Positions 1 through 6,141 of a stretch of DNA of 8,292 nucleotides are shown in pieces. A program made the position numbers and the translations under genes. The stretch spans positions 1 to 8,292 of the forward strand of contig CADBRY010000211.1 in assembly GCA_902797195.1 (NCBI GenBank), given 5' to 3'. Each line of letters begins with the position of its first letter. The first letter of the stretch is position 1. The notes beneath the pieces are model-generated. The model ran no database searches. It had not been told where the DNA came from and worked only from the letters and a program-made list of their open reading frames with translations. The DNA is from an uncultured Eubacteriales bacterium (GTDB taxonomy: Bacteria; Bacillota; Clostridia; Peptostreptococcales; Anaerovoracaceae).

Positions 1-9
1 CGGCTTTTT

Positions 10-36
10 TTGCACAATGATTTTGTGCGATTTTTT
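10..36 (+). terminator. Probable intrinsic terminator of an off-window upstream gene
   Basis: Bases 10-17 (TTGCACAA) pair with 23-30 (TTGTGCGA) around a 5-nt loop. The stem has 8 bp including one G-T wobble, and six T's follow directly at 31-36. That is the order expected of a factor-independent terminator read on the + strand. The stem has only three G-C pairs, so it may be modest in strength. The gene it would serve lies left of the window. The right arm can also pair elsewhere (see 23-59), so it could instead be part of a regulatory structure. Confidence 0.5.
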
Positions 37-59
37 CAAAATAGCCGATTTTCGCACAA
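23..59 (+). other. Alternative hairpin competing with the terminator stem
   Basis: TTGTGCGA at 23-30 is perfectly complementary to TCGCACAA at 52-59 (8 bp, 21-nt loop). Because 23-30 is also the right arm of the 10-30 hairpin, the two folds exclude each other. A third inverted pair, CGGCTTTTTT (1-10) with AAAATAGCCG (38-47, one mismatch), encloses the inner hairpin. The 9-mer GCACAATGA occurs at both 12-20 and 54-62. The complementarity is read directly; a switching role is inference. Confidence 0.35.
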
Positions 60-138
60 TGACCAGATGGCAGTTGGAAGATTTGTCGTGCAAAGGCAAC
101 GAATCCGGCGTAACATTCTATACATATTGTGTCCGTAA

Positions 139-153
139 TAGTGTATAATACTA
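139..153 (+). promoter_or_regulatory. Candidate promoter -10 region of the zinc-ribbon gene
   Basis: A perfect TATAAT lies at 144-149, which would start transcription near 156 and give a leader of about 50 nt before the ATG at 207. No good -35 hexamer sits 16-18 bp upstream (best is TACATA at 121-126, 3 of 6 matches). If real, the promoter is therefore weak or activator-dependent. The -10 box is embedded in an imperfect palindrome (TAGT at 139-142, ACTA at 150-153), which could be an operator. Confidence 0.4.
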
Positions 154-183
154 CAGATAGAAATATATAAAAAACAGTGAGGA

Positions 184-206
184 CTCATCCTACGGGAGGA
201 ACTGAG
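184..206 (+). promoter_or_regulatory. Leader hairpin occluding the ribosome binding site
   Basis: CTCATCCT (184-191) can pair with AGGA (197-200) and TGAG (203-206), leaving a 2-nt AC bulge and an ACGGG loop. The right arm contains most of the Shine-Dalgarno sequence GGGAGGA (194-200) and ends at the base before the ATG at 207. An alternative fold pairs TCCT (188-191) with the upstream AGGA (180-183) and would free the site. The pairing is visible in the sequence; any control of translation is inference. Confidence 0.35.
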
Positions 207-3200
207 ATGATATGCCATAAATGCGGGGCAACAATTCCGGATGATAGTGTGTTCTGCGAAAACTGCGGAGAGCCACTGGAGACAACTGAATATATAGAAG
301 AAAGCGTAAATGCTGAAGAAGAACCCGTCTATTCACAGGATGCAGAGGAAGAAAACGAGGTTTTATTTACTGTGGAAGATGAGGAAGATCAGCCGGTAAT
401 AGCCGGGGAGACCGGTTTCGAGGAAAGGGCCGAATTAGAAGAGGTTGAGGTAATAGAAGAATCGGACGAGCCGGAAGACCAGGTTGAAGACTTTGAAGGG
501 ATTGAAGATACCGAGGATACTGAAGATACAGAAGAAATTGAGGATATAGAAGAGGTAGAGGACTCTGAAGAAGCCGACGAGCTCGATGAAACTGAGATAA
601 TCGAAGATGGAGATGAGGAAAGCTTTGAGAGCGTTGATCAGCTCGAAGAAATTAAGCAAATAGAAGAGACCGAGGAGCTTGAAGAGACCGACCAGATCGA
701 AGATTTTGATGAGACCGACCAGACCGAAGACTCTGAGGAGCTGGAAGAGGAAGAAGAGCTCGAGGAATTTGAATTGGAAGAAGAACTCAAGGAGTTGGAA
801 GAAATAGAAGAACCGGAAGAGCAGTTTGTTCAAGAGGAAGCGTTTGAGCCTGAGGAAGTAAATGTCCCCGAAGAGGCCGATACGCCATACGAAGCAGAGA
901 AGGAGATTCCGGCGGATATCCCAACGAGCATTGAAGATTTAAAGGTGGGAGAGACCGGACTGCCCACAGAATCCAAGAGAGATTGGTTCAAAAGTTTCGA
1001 GGAGTTGGCTCCAAACCCTGAGGACTGGTCCGCAATGGATGAGGGAGCGGCTGAAAATGTAGAGGTTGCTGCAGTTGAGGAATCAGAGGATGCATCATAC
1101 AACGAAGATGCGCAGGCCGAAAGTGATCACAAGCCGACAGTAGAAGACATGATCGCAGAAGAGCTTCCGGATTATGAGGAAAGCCGGTATGGGATAGATC
1201 ACAAACCGACAGTTGAAGACATCATCGAAAGTGAGCTTCCGGACGCATCAGATGTCCCGGATGAAAAATACGTAGATCAGGCACCAGAGGTACCGGTTGA
1301 TAAGTATGGTGACCAGCAGGGTGAAGAAGAGTCAATAAGCGACAAGATTTCCGAGGGCATTTCCAAAGTCAACAGCTGGCTGGCGAACCTGGGCAAGAGT
1401 GTTCATACCGGAACCGGATGGGCTTTAGATGCCGCAAAGGAAAAAATCGCAGAACTGAAAAGCGAATCAGAAAAGGAATCGGCAGGACCAGAAACATCTG
1501 CCTTTGCTGAAGACGAAGAGCCGCAGGAATATGCGGCTGAAGAGACCAAGGAATGGGATATAGCTGAGCCGGATGAGCCTGCTGGCGAATCTGAGATTTC
1601 AGAGTTTGAAGAGCCAATAGATGAAGAATATGACGAGGTAGAGGAACCTGCAGAGAAAGCGGACGAATCCGTTGACGAGCAGGATGTCGACGAGTCGGAA
1701 GAACCTGCAGAGGAAGAGGCCTTCGCAGAGACTGAGAGCGAAGAAGCCACTGAAGCTGACGAGGTTGAAGAACCTGCCGAGGAACAGGTGGCAGACGAGC
1801 CTGAGGAAGAAGGTGCTTCTGAGGCTGATGAGACCGAAGAAGTCCCTGAAGCCGACGAGTCAGAAGAACCTGTCGAGGAACAGGTGGCAGACGAGCCTGA
1901 GGAAGAAGGTACTTCCGAGGCTGATGAGACCGAAGAAGCCCCTGAAGCCGACGAGTCAGAGGAACCTGTCGAGGACGAGGAAACCGCAGAGACTGAGGAA
2001 CCGGCGATAGAAGAGGCCGAGCCAGAGGACGAAGAGCCCGCCGACGCCCCAGAGCCAGAGGAAAACTCAGAGCCTGGCGACGAAGAGGAGGCTGGCGATG
2101 CGGACGAACCCGCCGAGCCAGACGAAACCGAAGCTATTGAGTCGGAAGAGCCCGTCGATGCGGACGAACCCGCCGAGCCGGAGGAAGAGCCGGAAGAAAC
2201 CGAGGTGCCGGATGAACCCGCCGAGCCGGAACCCGACAAAGACGCAGAACCTCAAACCGCAAGACAAAAAGCAAAGCTGGAGAGGAAGGCTGCCAAAGCC
2301 ATAGAGAGAGACAGCTGGTCCGATGCGGAAATCGGGGAGCTGAATCTCAGCTCGGATTTCTGGTACAGCTCAAACAAAAAAGACAGCGGAGACGGATCCC
2401 GTGGATCCGGATATGACAGAAGCAGAAAACCCAGAGGTGTTTTTCTGACAGCGAAGAGGCTCAAGCTGATAGTTATCCTTGGCGCCATCGCTGTGCTGAT
2501 CATAGGAGCGGGAGGAGTCATAGGCTCCAACATCCATAAGGAGAAAGAAGCGGAGGCGAAGTATAACGCGACCCTTGCACAGGGAGCGAAGTACGTGGAA
2601 GCTAAGGATTACGAAAAAGCGGAGACCGTTTATTCCAATCTGATCGCTCAATACCCTGACAGGGCGGAACTTTACGAAAACCTGGCAAGGACGTACATAG
2701 CTGCCGAAAAATTCGACGAAGCCAAGAAGACCATCGAGACCGGTATAGCGAAAACGGGAAAAAGTGAATCCTATAACGCATTGTCGGAAGAGGTCAAGGC
2801 GTTGACATCGACCGAGTGGAGGGAACCCTTCAGAAGGGTGCTCGCAGGAAACGAATGGGCGGTGAGAAGATACGAGGATGTAAACGATGTGTCAGTTGCA
2901 CTTTGCGACGTGACCGGTGACAGAAAACCAGAGATGTTCTTCTTCACTCAGGAATACTACGGATACGGCAAGCTGCATATCTACACATATGCGGGAAACA
3001 GGGCTCAGGAGATTACCTACAACAACAAAAACAGAAGCACCGAAAACGACGATGCCTTCTACGATGTGGAGCGTGACGAAAGCAGCTACATTGTATATAA
3101 AGGCAAGAAAGCCGGGGAATTCGGAATATACGAAAGCTTCCTCCATGGAGGAATCGATTCCTGGCAGACTATAAATGAATTCACGTTGACGGGCACGGAC

Positions 3201-3482
3201 TGCAAAAAAAGAAGTGTGATAGAAGCCTGCATCAGAACGGATTATCGGCTGTCGGAAGAAGATGAAGACGACAATACCGAGTATTACAAGAATGAAAACG
3301 AAGTAGGATATAAGACATACATTAAGGAATTCAAGCGTGTCCTGGCTGATATGGACCAGGTGGTGATCTCCAGCAAAGAGTCTTCCGGAGAGAGGGAAAT
3401 CTGGAGCAACATAGTTGATATGAAGGATAATTCAATGACCTACGACGGTGCAATGAAGATCCTGGATGAGGACGCAAATTAA
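207..3482 (+). CDS. Zinc-ribbon, acidic-repeat, single-pass membrane protein with TPR-like C-terminus
   Basis: I do not recognise this 1,091-residue protein as a named family; the call rests on its architecture. The ATG at 207 is chosen because GGGAGGA (194-200) sits 6 nt upstream; the in-frame GTG at 177 has no such site. Residues 3-20 form a CxxC...CxxC zinc ribbon (C3, C6, C17, C20). Residues about 22-680 are dominated by Glu and Asp with some Pro, are almost certainly disordered, and contain tandem repeats. They are interrupted by an amphipathic stretch near 376-426. A Lys/Arg-rich segment (about 681-753) precedes one transmembrane helix (about 754-773). By the positive-inside rule, the zinc ribbon and acidic arm are cytoplasmic and the C-terminus is outside. 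TPR-like helices follow (about 784-860), then an unassigned domain to the end containing DVTGDRKPEM, a short VCBS/FG-GAP-like calcium-loop signature. Zinc-ribbon plus TM plus C-terminal sensor layouts are common in Clostridia, but this length of acidic arm is unusual. Function unknown; sensing or scaffolding is a guess. Confidence 0.85.
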   Translation: MICHKCGATIPDDSVFCENCGEPLETTEYIEESVNAEEEPVYSQDAEEENEVLFTVEDEEDQPVIAGETGFEERAELEEVEVIEESDEPEDQVEDFEGIEDTEDTEDTEEIEDIEEVEDSEEADELDETEIIEDGDEESFESVDQLEEIKQIEETEELEETDQIEDFDETDQTEDSEELEEEEELEEFELEEELKELEEIEEPEEQFVQEEAFEPEEVNVPEEADTPYEAEKEIPADIPTSIEDLKVGETGLPTESKRDWFKSFEELAPNPEDWSAMDEGAAENVEVAAVEESEDASYNEDAQAESDHKPTVEDMIAEELPDYEESRYGIDHKPTVEDIIESELPDASDVPDEKYVDQAPEVPVDKYGDQQGEEESISDKISEGISKVNSWLANLGKSVHTGTGWALDAAKEKIAELKSESEKESAGPETSAFAEDEEPQEYAAEETKEWDIAEPDEPAGESEISEFEEPIDEEYDEVEEPAEKADESVDEQDVDESEEPAEEEAFAETESEEATEADEVEEPAEEQVADEPEEEGASEADETEEVPEADESEEPVEEQVADEPEEEGTSEADETEEAPEADESEEPVEDEETAETEEPAIEEAEPEDEEPADAPEPEENSEPGDEEEAGDADEPAEPDETEAIESEEPVDADEPAEPEEEPEETEVPDEPAEPEPDKDAEPQTARQKAKLERKAAKAIERDSWSDAEIGELNLSSDFWYSSNKKDSGDGSRGSGYDRSRKPRGVFLTAKRLKLIVILGAIAVLIIGAGGVIGSNIHKEKEAEAKYNATLAQGAKYVEAKDYEKAETVYSNLIAQYPDRAELYENLARTYIAAEKFDEAKKTIETGIAKTGKSESYNALSEEVKALTSTEWREPFRRVLAGNEWAVRRYEDVNDVSVALCDVTGDRKPEMFFFTQEYYGYGKLHIYTYAGNRAQEITYNNKNRSTENDDAFYDVERDESSYIVYKGKKAGEFGIYESFLHGGIDSWQTINEFTLTGTDCKKRSVIEACIRTDYRLSEEDEDDNTEYYKNENEVGYKTYIKEFKRVLADMDQVVISSKESSGEREIWSNIVDMKDNSMTYDGAMKILDEDAN
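1125..1268 (+). repeat. Two tandem 24-residue units with DHKPTVED motif
   Basis: Inside the acidic arm of the zinc-ribbon protein, two 72-bp units begin at 1125 and 1197 (residues 307 and 331). Each opens with DHKPTVED, followed by (M/I)I and an ELPD motif. The DNA is also closely similar across the first 48 bases, with differences mostly at third codon positions, which suggests selection on the peptide. A related PTSIED occurs earlier, near residue 239. They look like short linear docking motifs; the partner is unknown. Confidence 0.75.
1752..1976 (+). repeat. 96-bp (32-residue) tandem repeat in the acidic arm
   Basis: Two near-identical 96-bp copies (1752-1847 and 1848-1943) and the start of a third (from 1944) encode a 32-residue unit containing EEQVADEPEEEG and SEADETEE. 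The DNA is nearly identical, unlike the surrounding degenerate acidic sequence, so the duplication looks recent. The unit is a multiple of three, so gain or loss of copies would keep the reading frame. Confidence 0.85.
2097..2181 (+). repeat. 60-bp spaced direct repeat in the acidic arm
   Basis: The sequence GATGCGGACGAACCCGCCGA occurs at 2097 and again at 2157, exactly 60 bp (20 codons) apart. A shortened version, GATGAACCCGCCGAGCCGGA, follows near 2210. These encode repeated ADEPAEP-type motifs close to the end of the acidic arm. This part is more proline-rich and GC-rich than the first part of the arm, consistent with separate rounds of local duplication. Confidence 0.7.
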
Positions 3483-3491
3483 AGAGGGTCA

Positions 3492-4325
3492 TCAAGGCAG
3501 ATAGACTGTAACATTCCTTCTGCCCCAGCGGATGCATTCGGAATGAGAGTCCATGTAGATATCGATGATGTTGCCTTTGACCGCACCGCCGGTGTCCTCG
3601 GCAACGCGAAGGCCGAACCCTTCAACATATACGGTGGTCCCGAGAGGAATCACCCGGGGATCCACAGCGATCTCGCCGACTCGCGCCCGGGTCCCTGAAG
3701 CGGTCCTGCCGCCTCCGGTGTAGGCCGTAGCCTGGAAGATTTCTTTCCTTGTATATGCAAAACCATCGATGGTTTCGATAACGCCCACGTGAACAATTTT
3801 GTCCGTGGGCTTTACTAATGTCTTGCGCCCGGTCTCTTTGCGCGCGGTCTCTTTTCCGGATGTGTAGGTGACGGCATAGGTCACCTGATCCTTGCCCTGC
3901 TTACCTTCCTGAGTGACCTGGGACTCACCCTTTTTCATGGTGGTGTCTTCCTCTTCAACGGTCTTAAAGTCAGTGGCCTCTTCTTCCACCTCGGTTTTGA
4001 TCCGTACCTGCTGAACGCGGATCTTGGTGCCGTCGTGGATCCGAGAATCAAGGGAAGGTTCGACGATGTCCAATTCGTTGGCTTTGAATCCCGCGCTTTC
4101 AAGAGCTGCCCCGACGGTTTTTTCGCTGGTGCAGTAGGGGGCAATTCCGTGATCGATCTGGACCGTTATGTCGGATGTTATGTGCTGGGTAAAAGCAAAA
4201 AGCCCTAGGGAGGCCATTGAAAAGACAATGGAAGAACTCAGGACCGCAGCGAAGATTCTGCGTCCGCGTTTTTTCTCCTCGGGGCTCTTTTCGTTAAAAA
4301 GATCGGGTCTGCGGTAGGTGTACAT
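3492..4325 (-). CDS. YabE-like DUF348/G5/3D-domain cell-wall protein
   Basis: The 277-residue product is a membrane-anchored or secreted protein of the YabE/YocH type, whose 3D domain is related to the lytic transglycosylase fold and is linked to peptidoglycan cleavage. A basic N-terminus (EKKRGRR, 17-23) precedes a hydrophobic anchor or signal (about 24-45). A DUF348 domain follows (about 52-106; TVGAALESAG). A G5-type domain covers about 107-183. The 3D domain fills 195-277, with its three conserved aspartates at D222 (AVDPRVIPLG), D244 (AEDTGG) and D255 (IIDIYMDS), followed by WGRR. All expected acidic residues are present, so it should be active. It is shorter than YabE of Bacillus subtilis, which has more DUF348 repeats. 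The start ATG has AGGAGG 4 nt upstream, and that site overlaps the pepV stop codon. It is the last gene of the minus-strand run and converges on the zinc-ribbon gene. Confidence 0.9.
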   Translation of the reverse strand: MYTYRRPDLFNEKSPEEKKRGRRIFAAVLSSSIVFSMASLGLFAFTQHITSDITVQIDHGIAPYCTSEKTVGAALESAGFKANELDIVEPSLDSRIHDGTKIRVQQVRIKTEVEEEATDFKTVEEEDTTMKKGESQVTQEGKQGKDQVTYAVTYTSGKETARKETGRKTLVKPTDKIVHVGVIETIDGFAYTRKEIFQATAYTGGGRTASGTRARVGEIAVDPRVIPLGTTVYVEGFGLRVAEDTGGAVKGNIIDIYMDSHSECIRWGRRNVTVYLP

Positions 4326-4329
4326 ACAG

Positions 4330-4335
4330 CCTCCT
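4330..4335 (-). promoter_or_regulatory. Shine-Dalgarno of the 3D-domain gene overlapping the pepV stop
   Basis: On the minus strand AGGAGG occupies 4335-4330, four bases before the ATG at 4325. Its first two bases are the last two of the pepV stop codon TAG (4336-4334). Ribosomes finishing pepV therefore end on the start site of the next gene, which points to co-transcription and coupled translation. Confidence 0.75.
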
Positions 4336-5863
4336 AGGATTCAGACTCCTCGGCGGGCACGTCGGTCTGCGGTTCTGCAGGCGGCTCGCCAGACTCCTCC
4401 ACTGGCACATCATCAGACTCCTCCGCCGGCGCTTTCTTCTGTCCCTCGCCGGCCAGCTGGCATATGGCGTCCGCGTAGATGCGGGACAGCCGCATCAGAT
4501 TCTCTATGGAAATCTTTTCGTTCCTCTGATGCTCAAGCTCCGGCTCTCCGGGGAATCGGGCTCCAAAGGCAACGATGTTGTCCATTGCCCTTGCATAGGT
4601 CCCGCCGCCGATGACCATCGGCTGAGACTCCGTGTCTCCGGTGTGAGACCGGTAAATATCCATGAGCTTTTGTACCATGGGATCATCCGCAGGGATGTAG
4701 ATCGGTCGATGGTGCTTCACCTTGACTATTCCCAGATCAAAAGGATCGAGGACCGTCATAATGCCGGAATAGATTTGCTCGGCTTCGAAAGAAACAGGAT
4801 ATCTGACGTTGACGGTAATGGTGGCGGACTTCTGGTCAAGATCAATCTTGCCAACATTCCAAACCAGCTTCCCGCTTTTTTCGTCTTCAAAAGCGCACCC
4901 GATGCTCTCTCCATGGAACTCAAAAGCGATGTGTTCGTTATAGAATTTGATGAACTCCGCGATGTCATCATTTACAAAATTCAGATGGCCCAGGACTTCC
5001 ATGATAATCGAAATGGCGTTCAGTCCCATCTCGGGTTTGGAGCCGTGAGCCGATATGCCTTCGGTGGTGATCTCAAGACTTTTGCCAACACCCTTGGTCC
5101 GGATCTGCCACCCGCGGCTCTCCTTCAGTTCGTCGATCAGCTGGCGAATGTCGTCGTATCCACCGCCGGCTGTGTCGGTAATGACTGCCCGGGCGTGATC
5201 CGCCACGCAATTGGCCGCGCTGCCCCCGCTGATAGATCTGAGTTGCAGCCCCTCGGCGGTGCTCCTTCCGAATTTCCGAGCGATGTCAAAAATCAGAAAA
5301 CCTTTTTCCCCGTGGATGACAGGAAAGTCCGCGTCGGGTGTGAACCCGCAGTCAGGCAGTCTGTCTGCAAAGGCAACGTAATGGGACATTCCGTCCCAGT
5401 TGGTCTCTTCATCAAGACCAAGAATCATACGAATTGTTTTGTCGGGAATGAAGCCGCATTTTTTCAGGGCTTTCATTGCATAGAAACACGCCACCATGGG
5501 ACCTTTGTCGTCCATGGCGCCGCGGCCACATACATACCCATCGATTATCTCGCCGCCATAAGGCTCGAAATCCCAACCGTCTCCTTCAGGGACAACATCA
5601 AGGTGTCCCAGGATCCCCATTAGTCCGTCTCCGGTTCCGGGAAAGTCAAAATGACCTCCGAACCCGTCAAGGTCACAGGGAATAAAGCCTTCTTCCACTG
5701 CCATTTCAAGCATTGTTCTGTAGGCCTTATCCACGTTTTCTCCAAAAGGTGCCGCGCCCTTGGTTCTGACGGCGACGCTGGGTATGGAAATAAGCCGGGA
5801 TAAAGATGCTGCCATCTCATCCCGGTATTCTTCAAGCTGTTTGTATACCAGTTCCAGATCCAT
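4334..5863 (-). CDS. pepV: PepV-type M20 dipeptidase with added acidic repeat tail
   Basis: The product is a cytoplasmic zinc dipeptidase of the M20 family (PepV subgroup) that splits dipeptides imported or produced during peptide use. Visible signatures are GHLDVVPEGDGW with metal ligand H87 and catalytic-site D89, GRGAMDDKGP with bridging D119, LDEETNW with general base E152 and ligand E153, FTPDADFP with ligand D177, SAHGS with H273 in the lid domain, and LEHQRNE with ligand H445. H87, D119 and D177 fall at the same numbers I recall for the Lactobacillus enzyme. The catalytic set is complete, so activity is expected. There is no signal peptide. The conserved part ends near residue 471, about the usual length of PepV. 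Residues 478-509 are an extra acidic tail of four octapeptides. The ATG lies 1 bp after the Nfu stop codon and has no clear ribosome binding site, so its translation probably depends on reinitiation. Confidence 0.93.
   Translation of the reverse strand: MDLELVYKQLEEYRDEMAASLSRLISIPSVAVRTKGAAPFGENVDKAYRTMLEMAVEEGFIPCDLDGFGGHFDFPGTGDGLMGILGHLDVVPEGDGWDFEPYGGEIIDGYVCGRGAMDDKGPMVACFYAMKALKKCGFIPDKTIRMILGLDEETNWDGMSHYVAFADRLPDCGFTPDADFPVIHGEKGFLIFDIARKFGRSTAEGLQLRSISGGSAANCVADHARAVITDTAGGGYDDIRQLIDELKESRGWQIRTKGVGKSLEITTEGISAHGSKPEMGLNAISIIMEVLGHLNFVNDDIAEFIKFYNEHIAFEFHGESIGCAFEDEKSGKLVWNVGKIDLDQKSATITVNVRYPVSFEAEQIYSGIMTVLDPFDLGIVKVKHHRPIYIPADDPMVQKLMDIYRSHTGDTESQPMVIGGGTYARAMDNIVAFGARFPGEPELEHQRNEKISIENLMRLSRIYADAICQLAGEGQKKAPAEESDDVPVEESGEPPAEPQTDVPAEESES
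4337..4432 (-). repeat. Four 24-bp units encoding the PepV acidic octapeptide tail
   Basis: The last 32 residues of PepV divide exactly into four octapeptides: APAEESDD, VPVEESGE, PPAEPQTD and VPAEESES, ending at the stop codon. In DNA the 10-mer CAGACTCCTC (+ strand) recurs at 4342, 4390 and 4414, spacings of 48 and 24 bp. This is a degenerate 24-bp tandem repeat lying outside the conserved enzyme. Confidence 0.8.
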
Positions 5864-5864
5864 A

Positions 5865-6089
5865 TCAGTTTACAGCTTCTACTCCTGCGATCTCCGGATA
5901 GCTTTCCTTGAGAATGCGCTCAACAACTCCCTTGATCGTCATCTGTGCTCCGGGGCATCCTGCGCAGTGACCCTGAAGGCGAACCTTTACGATATTATCG
6001 TCGGTGTATTCGACAAACTCGATGTCTCCGCCGTCCCTCTGAAGAAATGGTCTGATCTGATTCAGAGCATCATTGATTTTCTTTTCCAT
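5865..6089 (-). CDS. Nfu-type (NifU C-terminal domain) Fe-S cluster scaffold
   Basis: A 74-residue stand-alone NifU C-terminal domain, which binds or carries an iron-sulfur cluster for delivery to target proteins. Diagnostic features are the N-terminal helix ending in FLQRDGGDIEFVE and the CxxC motif in GHCAGCPGAQMT, with ligands C42 and C45, followed by the helix TIKGVVERILK. Length is normal for the small single-domain Nfu proteins of anaerobic Firmicutes. AAGGAG (6102-6097) lies 7 nt before the ATG, which fixes the start. It follows the binding-lipoprotein gene by 52 bp and precedes pepV by 1 bp (TGA, T, ATG). No other Fe-S assembly gene is visible in the window. Reverse rubrerythrin nearby is an iron protein, but a direct link is unproven. 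Confidence 0.93.
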   Translation of the reverse strand: MEKKINDALNQIRPFLQRDGGDIEFVEYTDDNIVKVRLQGHCAGCPGAQMTIKGVVERILKESYPEIAGVEAVN

Positions 6090-6120
6090 TTTTAATCTCC
6101 TTCTCTAATTTATTACCCAC

Positions 6121-6135
6121 GCCTGCTATGCAGGC
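6121..6135 (-). other. Short intercistronic hairpin
   Basis: GCCTGC (6121-6126) and GCAGGC (6130-6135) form a perfect 6-bp GC-rich stem with a 3-nt loop, between the lipoprotein stop codon and the Nfu ribosome binding site. No T-run follows on either strand, so it does not look like a full intrinsic terminator. It may stabilise or process the mRNA so that the lipoprotein is made in excess of the downstream genes. Confidence 0.4.
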
Positions 6136-6141
6136 TAATGA

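Noticed and set aside
36..218. 60-residue minus-strand frame over the upstream region of the zinc-ribbon gene
   Set aside because: No ribosome binding site; it spans the promoter, leader and hairpins of the + strand and has no family features.
435..833. Minus-strand frame resembling a Phe/Leu-rich hydrophobic membrane protein
   Set aside because: GAA and GAG repeats read in antisense as TTC and CTC, so a Phe/Leu-rich product is expected by composition alone.
1752..2230. Regularly spaced repeats that might suggest a CRISPR array
   Set aside because: Units are in frame, abut without unique spacers and encode a continuous acidic peptide. There are no palindromic repeats and no cas genes.
1403..2239. 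Long minus-strand reading frame encoding a Ser/Gly/Ala-rich 278-residue protein
   Set aside because: It is the antisense shadow of Glu/Asp/Pro codons in the acidic arm, which read as Ser, Gly and Ala on the other strand. No ribosome binding site or family signature.
4529..5623. 364-residue plus-strand frame opposite pepV
   Set aside because: pepV has complete catalytic motifs and conserved length; the opposite frame has no Shine-Dalgarno and no recognisable motif. Long antisense frames are common over such genes.
6121..6135. Terminator between the lipoprotein gene and nfu
   Set aside because: The 6-bp stem has no T-run after it on either strand, so it is listed only as a hairpin, not as a terminator.
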